This document shows, one piece after another, positions 16,219-24,349 of a stretch of 64,000 nt of DNA. The notes beneath the pieces were generated by a model. That model was not told the origin of the DNA. It ran no database searches and saw only the letters and a list, made by a program, of their open reading frames with translations. Position numbers and translations under genes: made by a program. The stretch's first letter is position 1. Each line of letters starts with the position of its first letter. The stretch covers positions 1 through 64,000 of the forward strand of contig DASSHG010000005.1 of the NCBI GenBank assembly GCA_035692985.1, written 5' to 3'. This DNA is from JARIHC01 sp035692985. GTDB taxonomy: Bacteria > Patescibacteriota > Saccharimonadia > Saccharimonadales > UBA4665.

Positions 16219-16293
16219 TTATGCAGACACGCAGTAACTACCGCCGCGGTTGGCGCCGGTAAACCAAAATTGGTTGGACTGCTGTGTGGACAT
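16219..16293 (-). CDS. Leader peptide with Phe-Trp-Phe codons (aromatic attenuator)
   Basis: A 24-codon ORF, ATG at 16291-16293 and TAA at 16219-16221, seven bases after a -10 box. Codons 9-11 (16261-16269) are TTT TGG TTT, and a Tyr codon is at position 20. The bases just after these codons (16252-16261) can pair with 16239-16245. Bases 16234-16245 (GGCGGTAGTTAC) can pair with GTAAACCGCC (16182-16191), which contains the 5' arm of the terminator. A ribosome stalled at Trp or Phe would cover the first partner and free the antiterminator. This is inference from base pairing, but every element of a classical attenuator is present. Confidence 0.75.
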   Translation of the reverse strand: MSTQQSNQFWFTGANRGGSYCVSA

Positions 16294-16300
16294 GACGAGT

Positions 16301-16330
16301 AATATAGCATTGTAGTATTGAGCTTGTCAA
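16301..16330 (-). promoter_or_regulatory. Promoter of the pheA-like/trpS operon
   Basis: Perfect TTGACA (16325-16330), 18 bases, TATATT (16301-16306). It begins seven bases after the rpsI stop, so the aromatic operon is uncoupled from the ribosomal operon. Confidence 0.8.
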
Positions 16331-16337
16331 TTCAGAA

Positions 16338-16736
16338 TTAGCGCTTGGTGAACTGGCGCTGCTTGCGGGCGCCTTTGAGACCGAACTTCTTGCGCTCTTT
16401 TTCACGCGAGTCACGGCTCAGCAGATCAGCACGCTTAAGAGTACTTTTAAGATCTTCGTTCATTCGCGTAAGGGCCTTAGCGATTCCCAACCGGATAGCC
16501 TCTACCTGCCCGTCATGACCGCCGCCGGAAACAACCACGCTGATATCAAATTTGTTCTCTTGGTCAAGTACGGTAAATGGCTGCTGTAACTTATTAAGCA
16601 GGTACTTGCTCCCGGCCAGATACTCTTCAGCCGGCTTGCCATTGATGTTGATGGTACCTTTGCCGCCCTGCAACCGTACCCGGGCAGTCGAGCTCTTGCG
16701 TCGTCCTAAAGCATAGAAATATGAGTCTTTGGCCAT
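16338..16736 (-). CDS. rpsI: Ribosomal protein S9
   Basis: Small-subunit protein of 132 residues. It opens YFYALGRRKSSTARVRL, the S9 signature, and ends in the conserved basic tail KFGLKGARKQRQFTKR, which reaches the P-site tRNA. It follows rplM by one base. rplM-rpsI is appended here to the alpha operon after rplQ. Confidence 0.97.
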   Translation of the reverse strand: MAKDSYFYALGRRKSSTARVRLQGGKGTININGKPAEEYLAGSKYLLNKLQQPFTVLDQENKFDISVVVSGGGHDGQVEAIRLGIAKALTRMNEDLKSTLKRADLLSRDSREKERKKFGLKGARKQRQFTKR

Positions 16737-16737
16737 C

Positions 16738-17178
16738 CTACTTACCTTCCTTTACAGATAAAGATTGCGGTTTTTGGGCTTCGTGCTGGTGTTCGACGCC
16801 AGCGTAGATTTTGAGGCGCTTCAAGCGTTCGTCGCGCAGCTTGTTAACAGGCAGCATGCCACGCACCGCGTGCCGGACGGCAAACGTTGGATCTTTGGCC
16901 TGTTTTTCGGCCAGGCTGGCCTGGTTGATGCCGCCGGGATAGCCGGTGTGGCTGTAATAAAGCTTTTTATCGGTCTTGTCGCCGGTAACTACCAGGTTGG
17001 CGGCATTGATTACGACTACGTAATCGCCGCAGTCAACATGTTTGGTGAATTGCGGCTTACCCTTGCCAGTGAGTAATTGGGCGACCTGAGTGGCCACGCG
17101 GCCTAGCGGCGCCTCGCTGGCGTCAACCACGTACCACTGGCGCTGCACGTCAGCGGGTTTGGCGCTGTAAGTTTTCAT
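16738..17178 (-). CDS. rplM: Ribosomal protein L13
   Basis: Large-subunit protein of 146 residues. It has the L13 core: WYVVDASEAPLGRVATQVA at about 15-33, GDYVVVINA, and LYYSHTGYPGG, then VRGMLPVNKLRDERLKRLK. It shares one base with the rplQ stop and sits one base before rpsI. Confidence 0.97.
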   Translation of the reverse strand: MKTYSAKPADVQRQWYVVDASEAPLGRVATQVAQLLTGKGKPQFTKHVDCGDYVVVINAANLVVTGDKTDKKLYYSHTGYPGGINQASLAEKQAKDPTFAVRHAVRGMLPVNKLRDERLKRLKIYAGVEHQHEAQKPQSLSVKEGK

Positions 17179-17654
17179 TATTTGCTCTCCTTTTTGGAGG
17201 CCGGTTGTTTAGCTTTAGCGACAGGTTTTTTGGGAGCCTGCTTAGCGGCAGGCTTTGGTTCTTCTTCGGCCTTCTTAGCAACCGGCGCGGCATTTAGGTC
17301 GTCAACAAAGCTGACACGGGCCAACAGAGCGTTGTCGCCGCGGCGCGCGCGGGTTTTCTCAATGCGCAGATGGCCACTATCTCGTGCTTTTAATTTAGGC
17401 GCGATTTCATCAATCAGCTTGTGGGCGCTCTCCACGGTTTGCAGGCTGCTGATAATCTGACGGCGATTATGCAAATCAGCTTTTTTGGCTTTGGTGATTA
17501 ATTTTTCGACGTACGGCACCAGCTCCTTGGCCTTAGGCAAGGTGGTCTCGATGGATTCATACTTGACCAGTGAATCGGCCAGGCCTTTTATAAGCGCGCG
17601 GCGTTGATCGCGCTCACGGTGCAATTTCCGACCCTGGTAACCGTGGCGATGCAT
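17178..17654 (-). CDS. rplQ: Ribosomal protein L17 with a Lys/Ala/Pro-rich tail
   Basis: L17 of 158 residues. The core opens MHRHGYQGRKLHRERDQRRA, with LVPYVEKLITKAKKADLHNRR following. The last roughly 40 residues (from VAKKAEEEPKP) are a low-complexity basic tail not found in the minimal protein. It directly follows rpoA, the standard order. Confidence 0.96.
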   Translation of the reverse strand: MHRHGYQGRKLHRERDQRRALIKGLADSLVKYESIETTLPKAKELVPYVEKLITKAKKADLHNRRQIISSLQTVESAHKLIDEIAPKLKARDSGHLRIEKTRARRGDNALLARVSFVDDLNAAPVAKKAEEEPKPAAKQAPKKPVAKAKQPASKKESK

Positions 17655-18605
17655 TTAAAGCTCCAGCTCCGCCAGTTTTTCTTTGACTTCGTCCAGCGCT
17701 TTGCTGCCAAAACCCTTTAGGTCACGCAGTTCTACATCATTCAAAGCGAATAAGTCGCGGATGGTGTGGATGTCGTTGTTGATTAGGGCATTGGTTGTTC
17801 GCGCCGATAGGCTCAGATCCTCAATAGAAGTGTCCAGCGCTGTCGGCTCATCACCCATAACATCGCCGCCGAACTGGGTTTCCGCGCCGGCAGCCGCGGC
17901 CGGCTCCGCGTTTTCTACACGGGTCTTGCCAGCTAAAGCGGTGTATTGGTTAATGAGAATGGCAGAAGCTTCCTCAAAGGCGTCCTGGGGCGTGATTGAG
18001 CCGTCGGTATCGATAGTAATGATCAATTTATCCAGATCGGTAACCTGGCCGACGCGGGTGTTCTCTACCTTGTAGCGGACGCGCAAGACAGGGCTGAAAA
18101 CAGCGTCCAGGGCTACATAGTCGCTGGCTTTCTTAGCGGCGCCCTCTTCGATGGTGCGGTAGCCGCGGCCAATTTCGACGCGCAGATCCATGACCAACTT
18201 ACCCTTGGCATCATCGATGGTGGCAATAACGTGGTCCGGGTTAACTATTTCGACATCGGCATTGGTCTGGATGTCTTTGGCGGTAACAGCGCCTTTACCG
18301 GACTTGGTGATACGCAGATCCTGGGCTTCGTCGCCATAAACGCGGAAACGGATGCCTTTAAGGTTGAGCATGATGTCGACGACATCTTCTTTGACGCCTT
18401 TTACGTCGGTAAATTCATGCGTGACGCCCTCGACCTTAAACGACGTGACGGCAGCACCGGATATGCTCGACAGCAGGACGCGGCGCAAAGAGTTGCCGAG
18501 CGTCATACCGTAGCCGCTGTGCAAAGGCTCGATAGCCAGCGTGGCGCTGCTAGGGCTGTGCTCGTCTACCTTGACGAGTCCGGGGGTGTGAATACTGTTT
18601 GACAT
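17655..18605 (-). CDS. rpoA: RNA polymerase alpha subunit
   Basis: 316 residues. The N-terminal dimerisation domain carries LHSGYGMTLGNSLRRVLLSS (about 28-47). The C-terminal domain (about 250-316) has the helix-hairpin-helix LSARTTNALINNDIHTIRDL and the final GFGSKALDEVKEKLAEL that contacts UP-element DNA and regulators. It sits between rpsD and rplQ. An acidic, Ala-rich linker joins the domains. Confidence 0.98.
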   Translation of the reverse strand: MSNSIHTPGLVKVDEHSPSSATLAIEPLHSGYGMTLGNSLRRVLLSSISGAAVTSFKVEGVTHEFTDVKGVKEDVVDIMLNLKGIRFRVYGDEAQDLRITKSGKGAVTAKDIQTNADVEIVNPDHVIATIDDAKGKLVMDLRVEIGRGYRTIEEGAAKKASDYVALDAVFSPVLRVRYKVENTRVGQVTDLDKLIITIDTDGSITPQDAFEEASAILINQYTALAGKTRVENAEPAAAAGAETQFGGDVMGDEPTALDTSIEDLSLSARTTNALINNDIHTIRDLFALNDVELRDLKGFGSKALDEVKEKLAELEL

Positions 18606-18623
18606 ATGTGCTATCTCCTTATA

Positions 18624-19244
18624 TTAGCGCGAGTAATACTCGACAATTAACTGTTCATTGATCTCTGGTTCGGCGTCGTCGCGGGCCGGTAGGGCCGCAA
18701 CTGACAGCTCAATCTTCTTGCGGTTAACTTTCAACCAGGCAGGCGTGTCGCCCGGCGCGGGGCTATTATCATCAATTTTCTTGAAGTATTCGGTCTTTAG
18801 GGCGTGGGGGCGGGCGGCTAGTGTGTCGCTGGGTTTCAGGCGGACGGAAGGTATGTCGAACCTTTTGCCGTTAAGCAGGAAGTGACCGTGGGTGACCAGC
18901 TGGCGGGCGGCGCGGCGGGATGGAGCGAAGCCAGCCCGGTAAACGGCATTGTCAGCCCGGCGTTCCAGAAGTTGGAGCAGGACTTGGCCGGATTGGCCTT
19001 GGGCCCGGCTGGCCTCTTTCATTAGATTGCTGAATTGGCGCTCTAATAGTCCATATAAACGTTTAACTTTCTGTTTTTCTCTCAGCTGCAAGGAGTATTG
19101 GCTGGCCCGGCCGCGCGGACGGCGGGCGTTTGGCCCCTGGCCCGGCATAGATGTGCGCTTGACCAAAGCCTTATGGGCCTTGGGGTGCAGGGCGTAACCT
19201 TCGCGGCGGCTCATTTTGACTATAGATTGACGGTCTCGTGCCAT
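18624..19244 (-). CDS. rpsD: Ribosomal protein S4
   Basis: Primary 16S-binding protein of 206 residues. The S4 RNA-binding domain is at about 92-155 (ERRADNAVYRAGFAPSRRAA, then QLVTHGHFLLNGKRF). The N-terminal region is the cysteine-free version, without a zinc site. It lies between rpsK and rpoA. Confidence 0.97.
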   Translation of the reverse strand: MARDRQSIVKMSRREGYALHPKAHKALVKRTSMPGQGPNARRPRGRASQYSLQLREKQKVKRLYGLLERQFSNLMKEASRAQGQSGQVLLQLLERRADNAVYRAGFAPSRRAARQLVTHGHFLLNGKRFDIPSVRLKPSDTLAARPHALKTEYFKKIDDNSPAPGDTPAWLKVNRKKIELSVAALPARDDAEPEINEQLIVEYYSR

Positions 19245-19249
19245 ATCGC

Positions 19250-19723
19250 CTAAACCCTCCGAGCCTTTCTAGGCCGTACACCGCCATGCGGTACACCCGT
19301 AACGTCATGCAGGCTTTCAACCTGGATATTCATGCCGCTCAAAGTGCGGACAGCGGCATCGCGTCCCAGCCCGATGCCCTTGATAAAGACATCTGCTTTA
19401 GATAGGCCATACTGCTGCTTGGCGGCAGTAGCGGCCCGCTCGGCAGCCACCTGGGCAGCATAAGCGGTGCCCTTTTTTGAGCCCCGGAAACCGCAGGCAC
19501 CGGCGCTGGAAAAAGTCAAAACGTTGCCCTTGGTATCAGTAAAAGTGACGATTGTGTTGTTAAAGGTCGCTAGCACATGCAGCTGGCCGTGCGGCACGGA
19601 ACGTTTGGCTTTGCGGCGTTTTGGCGTAGCCGGTTTCTTGGCTGTTTCTTCTGCCACAGGCACTGCCGCGGCGGGAGCTTCAGTGGTTTCTGCGGTGGTA
19701 GTCTTTACTTCTTCGTCTGCCAT
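19250..19723 (-). CDS. rpsK: Ribosomal protein S11 with an N-terminal extension
   Basis: 157 residues. The first 35 or so are an Ala/Thr/Glu-rich extension, after which S11 proper starts (HGQLHVLATFNNTIVTFTD) and ends with GVPHGGVRPRKARRV. The ATG at 19721-19723 is preferred over the longer frame, which would run into rpsM. rpsM ends two bases earlier. Confidence 0.95.
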   Translation of the reverse strand: MADEEVKTTTAETTEAPAAAVPVAEETAKKPATPKRRKAKRSVPHGQLHVLATFNNTIVTFTDTKGNVLTFSSAGACGFRGSKKGTAYAAQVAAERAATAAKQQYGLSKADVFIKGIGLGRDAAVRTLSGMNIQVESLHDVTGVPHGGVRPRKARRV

Positions 19724-19724
19724 A

Positions 19725-20111
19725 TTAAGTCTTAGATGCCACTTTCTTGGCTGTGCCGCCAACAGTTACTTTCTTGCCCCGTCGGGTGCGGGCGTTAGTC
19801 TTGGTGCGCTGGCCGCGCGACGGTAAATGCGCCGCATGGCGTCCGCCACGATACGATTTGATGTCCTTGAGCCGCTTGATATTGCCGCTTACTAACCGCT
19901 GCAACTCGCCCTCGACTACGTAATCGGCGGCCAAAACGTCCTGGATACGGCCAATCTCAGCATCTGTCAGATCCTTTACCCGGGTAGTCAACTCCACGTT
20001 GGCTTTGCCTAAAATATCTCGGGAACTTTTTTCGCCGATACCATGGACGTAAGTTAAGGCCACCCACACCTGTTTGCCATCGGGAATAGTCACACCGGAG
20101 ATTCTCGCCAT
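19725..20111 (-). CDS. rpsM: Ribosomal protein S13
   Basis: 128 residues. It opens MARISGVTIPDGKQVWVALT with the family YVHGIGEKSSRDIL, then RGGRHAAHLPSRGQRTKTNA and RTRRGKKVTVGG. It follows rpmJ by two bases, as in other bacteria. Confidence 0.97.
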   Translation of the reverse strand: MARISGVTIPDGKQVWVALTYVHGIGEKSSRDILGKANVELTTRVKDLTDAEIGRIQDVLAADYVVEGELQRLVSGNIKRLKDIKSYRGGRHAAHLPSRGQRTKTNARTRRGKKVTVGGTAKKVASKT

Positions 20112-20113
20112 TC

Positions 20114-20230
20114 TTAACCTTGCCTCTGCTTATGCTTAGGTTTGGTCTTGTTAATGACATAAAGCCGCCCCTTGCGGCGGACTATTTTGTCATCAGGACT
20201 GATTTTCTTGACACTGGCACGCACTTTCAT
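20114..20230 (-). CDS. rpmJ: Ribosomal protein L36, zinc-free form
   Basis: A 38-residue protein too short for usual ORF cut-offs. It begins MKVRASVKKISPDDKIVRRK and ends KPKHKQRQG, the L36 pattern. The usual ligands C-x2-C and the later Cys are replaced (ISPDDK where C-D-K-C is usual), so it cannot bind zinc. It lies between infA and rpsM. Confidence 0.95.
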   Translation of the reverse strand: MKVRASVKKISPDDKIVRRKGRLYVINKTKPKHKQRQG

Positions 20231-20275
20231 GCGGATCTTGCTCCTTTACTGCAATGACTCACTGCCTTGATGTAA

Positions 20276-20497
20276 TTAACCTTTGCGATAGGTGATTCTT
20301 CCCTTCGTAAGATCGTAAGGGGTCAACTCGACCGTAACGCTATCACCAGGCACGATTCGGATGAAATGTTTCCGCATCTTACCGGCGACATGAGCTATAA
20401 TTTTATGGCCGTTTTCGAGCTCTACCCGAAACTGAGTTCCCGGGAGTGTTTCGACGATGGTTCCCGTCAGCTCGATTACTTCCTTATTGGCTGCCAT
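20276..20497 (-). CDS. infA: Translation initiation factor IF-1
   Basis: OB-fold factor of 73 residues that binds the ribosomal A site. It reads EVIELTGTIVETLPGTQFRV, then GHKIIAHVAGKMRKHFIRI, VPGDSVTVELTPYDLTKGRI and a final YRKG. A longer frame (to 20563) overlaps the promoter and is rejected. It heads the infA-rpmJ-rpsM-rpsK-rpsD-rpoA-rplQ-rplM-rpsI operon. Confidence 0.96.
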   Translation of the reverse strand: MAANKEVIELTGTIVETLPGTQFRVELENGHKIIAHVAGKMRKHFIRIVPGDSVTVELTPYDLTKGRITYRKG

Positions 20498-20512
20498 AAA
20501 TATAACCTGCCA

Positions 20513-20566
20513 ATTATAGCAGCTCCCACGGTGGATTGTAAAGTGTTTTATATACTTTAACAATCC
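20513..20566 (-). promoter_or_regulatory. infA promoter with an inverted repeat over the -35 box
   Basis: TTTACA (20537-20542), 18 bases, perfect TATAAT (20513-20518), 15 bases before the IF-1 ATG. An inverted repeat, GGATTGTAAAGT (20533-20544) and ACTTTAACAATCC (20554-20566) with one bulged base, covers the -35 box and looks like an operator. Confidence 0.65.
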
Positions 20567-20659
20567 CTCGCCACCTGGACGATTTCTAACCCCTATAATA
20601 GCATGTGTATTTAAATTTGAGAATACCGCGAGGATATCATCCGAAGAGTCTCTAGCTAC

Positions 20660-20971
20660 TTAATCTTCGACCGTACTGCGCCAGTCATCATCCAGCAGGC
20701 TCTCCGGATGGAGCCGGAGAGTATCGTTTTTGATGGCGAAGTCAAACAGCCTGGCGTCGGCTCCGTGCATGTGCCGCTTGTGATAGTCTCTACGCAGATA
20801 TTCATCACCTAAACCAAGTGCATAACGCATGCCGTGGACGACATCCAGCGCAGAAGATTTAAACATGGCGACAGCAATGATGCCATAATAGCGGCCCCTG
20901 TCAATCCGATTTGGCACCACCAGCCTGATACGTTCGAAAGGCGAGCTTTCAGGCGGTGTCTCATGTGCCAT
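20660..20971 (-). CDS. Hypothetical protein after secY
   Basis: A 103-residue protein whose ATG lies four bases after the secY stop, so it is probably translated by coupling. It replaces adk and map, which usually follow secY. It contains RIRLVVPNRIDRGRYYGIIA and an Arg/His-rich RRDYHKRHMHG. I see no known family, membrane segment or signal peptide. Confidence 0.68.
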   Translation of the reverse strand: MAHETPPESSPFERIRLVVPNRIDRGRYYGIIAVAMFKSSALDVVHGMRYALGLGDEYLRRDYHKRHMHGADARLFDFAIKNDTLRLHPESLLDDDWRSTVED

Positions 20972-20974
20972 AAC

Positions 20975-22486
20975 TTAATTCTTTTTTGCGGTCTTTCCAC
21001 GGCGTTTCAAACGAGGGCCGAATTTCAGGCGGCGGCCGCCGGTGGCGGCATCGGCCGGGGCTTCGGGTTCGTAGAAGAAATCGGGCTGGGAATACTGGTC
21101 GTAAGTGACCATCAGGGCACGCGATTCGACGGCGCGCAGGGTTTGCAAGGCGACGGACACCAAGATCAGTACGCTGGTGCCGCCAATCGTGATATTGACC
21201 GTTAGGAAACGCTGGGCGATTACCGGCAGGATGGCCAGCAAGCCCAGACTGAAAGCGCCAAATAGTGTTAAGCGGTTGACTATAGACCCCAGATATTTTT
21301 CAGTCGCGTTGCCGCCGCGTACTCCCTCTATAAAACCGCCCTGCTTATGCAGGTTTTCGGCGATTTCTTTGGAGTTAAAGGTGATGCTGGTGTAAAAGAA
21401 CGTGAAGACAAATACCAGCAGGAAATAAGTAACCGGATAGATGTAGGCTTTCAGCCCTTCGGTAGCGAACGTTTGGGCCGAAGGCGTCTGGAACCAAGTA
21501 GTTAAATTCGTGCCGACATGCGCCCAGTGCGGATTGCTGTTGCCGCTGAGCAGCTGGCCGGCAAAGCTCGGTACGCTCAGGAATGCCACGGCAAAGATAA
21601 TCGGCACCACGCCGGCCGTAATTAGCTTGACGGGCAGCAAAGTAGTGATGCCGCCGTAGGTGCGGTTTCCCTGCACCCGTTTAGCGTAATTCACTGTAAG
21701 ATTGCGGGCCGCTTCGTTGAGCATCACCACCAGCCAAGTCACTACTAGAACAGACACCAGAATAATCGCACCCACAATCAAGCCGCTCTTATTAAACGGC
21801 AAAGCGTGGCCAAATAGCGAGAAATCATGGCCTTTCTTTACCACTGTTCCAAAAATTTCGGAAATACTGGAGGGTAAACGGCTAACGATACCAACGGTAA
21901 TCAACAGCGATATACCATTGCCGATGCTCTGTTCGGTAACCAGCTCGCCCAGCCACATCAAGAGCATAGAGCCGCCGGTCAAGGCAGACACCATCAAAAT
22001 CCATTGAGCCGGTCCGGCGCTGGCGGTAATATCGCCGACACCGCCAATACTTTGCGCTGCCTGGCGAATCAGATATATCGAGCCAACCGATTGGATAATA
22101 GCCAACGGCAGCGTCAGGATACGGGTGTACTGATTGATTTTCTTCTGGCCAAACTCGCCTTCTTTGTGCAGCGCTTCCAGCTGCGGCACGGCCTTGGTGA
22201 GCAGCTGCATGATGATCGAGGCGTTAATATACGGCCCCAGTCCGGCGATCATTATAGAGAAGTTGGCTAGCGCACCGCCAGACAGGACATTAATAAAATT
22301 CAGCAGCTGCGGAGTGTTGCTGGAATTAAACAGGTTCTGTAGAACTTGATGCAGCGTCTGCGGGTTACTTATCGGTACGGGGATGTGAGCCAGTATGCGA
22401 AAAATCAGCAGCATAGCGAGCACGGCCAAAATACGTTTGCGCATATCAGGATGCGTCAGTGACTTGGCGATTATTTTCCAGTTCAT
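20975..22486 (-). CDS. secY: Preprotein translocase subunit SecY
   Basis: Ten-helix channel of the Sec translocon, 503 residues, longer than the usual 430-440. It has the family ILAHIPVPISN after the first helix, LGPYINASIIMQL (plug/helix 2 region), TYGGITTLLPVKLITAGVVP, and PGxRPG-like FIEGVRGGNATEKYL. The extra length comes from loops and a basic C-terminal tail (LKFGPRLKRRGKTAKKN). An unknown ORF separates it from rplO. Confidence 0.97.
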   Translation of the reverse strand: MNWKIIAKSLTHPDMRKRILAVLAMLLIFRILAHIPVPISNPQTLHQVLQNLFNSSNTPQLLNFINVLSGGALANFSIMIAGLGPYINASIIMQLLTKAVPQLEALHKEGEFGQKKINQYTRILTLPLAIIQSVGSIYLIRQAAQSIGGVGDITASAGPAQWILMVSALTGGSMLLMWLGELVTEQSIGNGISLLITVGIVSRLPSSISEIFGTVVKKGHDFSLFGHALPFNKSGLIVGAIILVSVLVVTWLVVMLNEAARNLTVNYAKRVQGNRTYGGITTLLPVKLITAGVVPIIFAVAFLSVPSFAGQLLSGNSNPHWAHVGTNLTTWFQTPSAQTFATEGLKAYIYPVTYFLLVFVFTFFYTSITFNSKEIAENLHKQGGFIEGVRGGNATEKYLGSIVNRLTLFGAFSLGLLAILPVIAQRFLTVNITIGGTSVLILVSVALQTLRAVESRALMVTYDQYSQPDFFYEPEAPADAATGGRRLKFGPRLKRRGKTAKKN

Positions 22487-22533
22487 GTGCTCTTTGTTAC
22501 CCTCTTTATGCTGTTTCTATTATCTCATACTTG

Positions 22534-22842
22534 TTAGCGCCACCTGACGGTTTCATCCGGCTCGACAATAACACTTGCTTTTTGCAGACCGTCAAATAAA
22601 CAATTGGCGCGGCCGTTTAAATGACGCTCCGAGTCAACTACCAGCCGATATATCGTGGCGTCCTCGTCCGAGTCCACTCTTTCGTCAGGATTAAGCCAGT
22701 CCAGATCCGGTGTTAAACGAAGCACTTGAGCGCCAAGGTCATAAGCTTGCTCGTCTAGTGGCGGCCTTAAAATGAGGCGGCCGACCCTGTTTTCCTCCAT
22801 GGAAATGCCTAGCGTATGCTTGGTTTTATTGTGGCCAACCAT
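22534..22842 (-). CDS. Hypothetical protein between rplO and secY
   Basis: A 102-residue acidic protein with ATG five bases after the rplO stop. It reads MVGHNKTKHTLGISMEENRV and is soluble, with LRLTPDLDWLNPDERVDSDE near the middle. No family is recognised. Its position inside the spc operon means it is transcribed with ribosomal proteins. Confidence 0.68.
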   Translation of the reverse strand: MVGHNKTKHTLGISMEENRVGRLILRPPLDEQAYDLGAQVLRLTPDLDWLNPDERVDSDEDATIYRLVVDSERHLNGRANCLFDGLQKASVIVEPDETVRWR

Positions 22843-22847
22843 CTGAC

Positions 22848-23321
22848 TTAAACCTTCTTTTTGTCGGATACCTTGGGACGGCTCAAACGGGCGGTTTTCT
22901 CGAATGTGCCGCCGGCTTTTTGAATCATTTCGATAGCAGTCGTGCTGGCAGCCGGCAGCTTGACGGTGACTTTTTTCTTGAGCTCACCTTTAACGAGTAG
23001 TTTGACGCTGACGTAGGCATTGCTGGTCAAGCCGGCCTCGGCCAGCGTAGCGGCGTCAACCGTGGCCCCTTTCAACTGCTCCAGCTGGCCCGTATAAACT
23101 GTTTCAGCGGACACGCGATGACTGCGGAAACCCGGCAATTTAGGCAATTTCTGCATCAGCGGCGTTTGGCCGCCAGCAAAACCCGGTTTGGCACTAGAGC
23201 CGGCGCGTGAACGCTGGCCCTTGGTGCCGCGGCCGGCAGTCTTGCCCTGACCAGCGGCAATACCACGGCCGACCCGGCGGGCACTGCGCTTTGGTTCGGC
23301 TTTTAGCTGATGATATTTCAT
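22848..23321 (-). CDS. rplO: Ribosomal protein L15
   Basis: 157 residues. The Gly/Arg-rich N-terminus RVGRGIAAGQGKTAGRGTKG and the central GFAGGQTPLMQKLPKLPGF are diagnostic. It follows rpsE by three bases: the rpmD (L30) gene normally found between them is absent. Confidence 0.96.
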   Translation of the reverse strand: MKYHQLKAEPKRSARRVGRGIAAGQGKTAGRGTKGQRSRAGSSAKPGFAGGQTPLMQKLPKLPGFRSHRVSAETVYTGQLEQLKGATVDAATLAEAGLTSNAYVSVKLLVKGELKKKVTVKLPAASTTAIEMIQKAGGTFEKTARLSRPKVSDKKKV

Positions 23322-23324
23322 GAG

Positions 23325-23978
23325 CTAAGCCTTCTTCTCTTTCGCGGCAGGTTTCTTTGTAGTTGTAGCGGCTGGTTTGGTCTTAGATGTAGCTTTGGGT
23401 TTGGCCTTGGTAGTCACCCAGTCCTTGGCAGGCACCAGGCTTTGCAAGGCTTTCATAGTCGCATAAGCCGTGTTGGCCTTATTAGATGAGCCGAGCGACT
23501 TACTTAGGGCATTATGCACGCCGGCGACCTCTAAAATAGAGCGGATAACGCCGCCGGCGATCAGACCGGTACCCGGGCTGGCAGGTTTCAGCAAGATACG
23601 CGCGCCGCTAACTTGTGCCTCTACTTCATGTGGCAAAGTACCTTTATAAAGTGACATGTGGACCATATTTTTTTTCGCCACATCGGTAGCTTTGGTAACG
23701 GCAGTTGTTACATCGGCACCCTTGGAGAGGCCGATACCGACCCGTTGCTTACGGTCGCCGACTACTACCAGGGCACGAAAACGAAAACGCCGCCCGCCCT
23801 TAACCACGCGGGCCACGCGGTCGATATGCAGTGTACGTTCGTCGAACTGTTTCTCTTCGGGAACCATGTCGGGGCGCCGTGTATTGCGACGGCCTTGCTG
23901 CGGCCGGCCCTGTCTTTGTGGTTGGGCTTGCGCTTGTACCGGGGTTTGCGCTTGTGCGGGGGCTTGCGTATCAGCCAT
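23325..23978 (-). CDS. rpsE: Ribosomal protein S5 with low-complexity ends
   Basis: 217 residues. The S5 double-stranded RNA-binding domain begins at about 46 (DERTLHIDRVARVVKGGRRF) and the C-terminal domain carries KPASPGTGLIAGGVIRSILE. The first 40 residues are Gln/Pro/Ala-rich and the last 30 Lys/Thr/Ala-rich, both extra to the family core. Confidence 0.96.
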   Translation of the reverse strand: MADTQAPAQAQTPVQAQAQPQRQGRPQQGRRNTRRPDMVPEEKQFDERTLHIDRVARVVKGGRRFRFRALVVVGDRKQRVGIGLSKGADVTTAVTKATDVAKKNMVHMSLYKGTLPHEVEAQVSGARILLKPASPGTGLIAGGVIRSILEVAGVHNALSKSLGSSNKANTAYATMKALQSLVPAKDWVTTKAKPKATSKTKPAATTTKKPAAKEKKA

Positions 23979-24335
23979 TTAGAACTCCAATCCTGCTTTA
24001 CGGGCAGCCTCTGCCAGAACGGCGACGCGGCCATGATATAACTTGCCGCCACGGTCAAAAACTACTGATTTAATCTTGGCGGTTTTAGCCTGGTTGGCGA
24101 TTTCCGTGCCGGCCCACTCGGCCTTCTGGCTCATCGTACCTTTAACGCTCTTCTGTCCGACGCTCGTCACAGCAGCCATAGTTTTGCCAGTCGCGTCATC
24201 AATCAATTGGACGCTGACGTTGGTATTGCTAATGTAAACGCTTAAACGCGGTCGCTGGGCCGTGCCGCTAATGACGGATCGGATACGCCGTTTGCGCTGC
24301 TGCCGGTTGTGTAATTTATGTGCTAATGAATTCAT
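23979..24335 (-). CDS. rplR: Ribosomal protein L18
   Basis: 118 residues, 5S rRNA-binding. It has RKRRIRSVISGTAQRPRLSV, YISNTNVSVQLIDDATGKT and FDRGGKLYHGRVAVLAEAAR, all characteristic. It is immediately before rpsE in transcription order. Confidence 0.96.
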   Translation of the reverse strand: MNSLAHKLHNRQQRKRRIRSVISGTAQRPRLSVYISNTNVSVQLIDDATGKTMAAVTSVGQKSVKGTMSQKAEWAGTEIANQAKTAKIKSVVFDRGGKLYHGRVAVLAEAARKAGLEF

Positions 24336-24349
24336 GGTTATTCTCCGGC

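Noticed and set aside
16190..16300. Free-standing small RNA between rpsI and the pheA-like gene
   Set aside because: The structure is better explained as an attenuator, since it contains a start codon right after the promoter, a short ORF with aromatic codons, and a terminator facing the next gene.
20620..20660. Displaced secY tail after the 103-residue ORF
   Set aside because: Only about eight bases around the stop codon are similar, which chance explains.
22487..22533. Displaced rplO tail before secY, a third case of tail duplication
   Set aside because: A short stretch (ATAAAGAGGGT) resembles the rplO end, but the match is too short and gapped to separate from chance.
23658..24073. Plus-strand frames opposite rpsE and rplR
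   Set aside because: They are mirror frames of conserved ribosomal genes, with composition set by the opposite strand.
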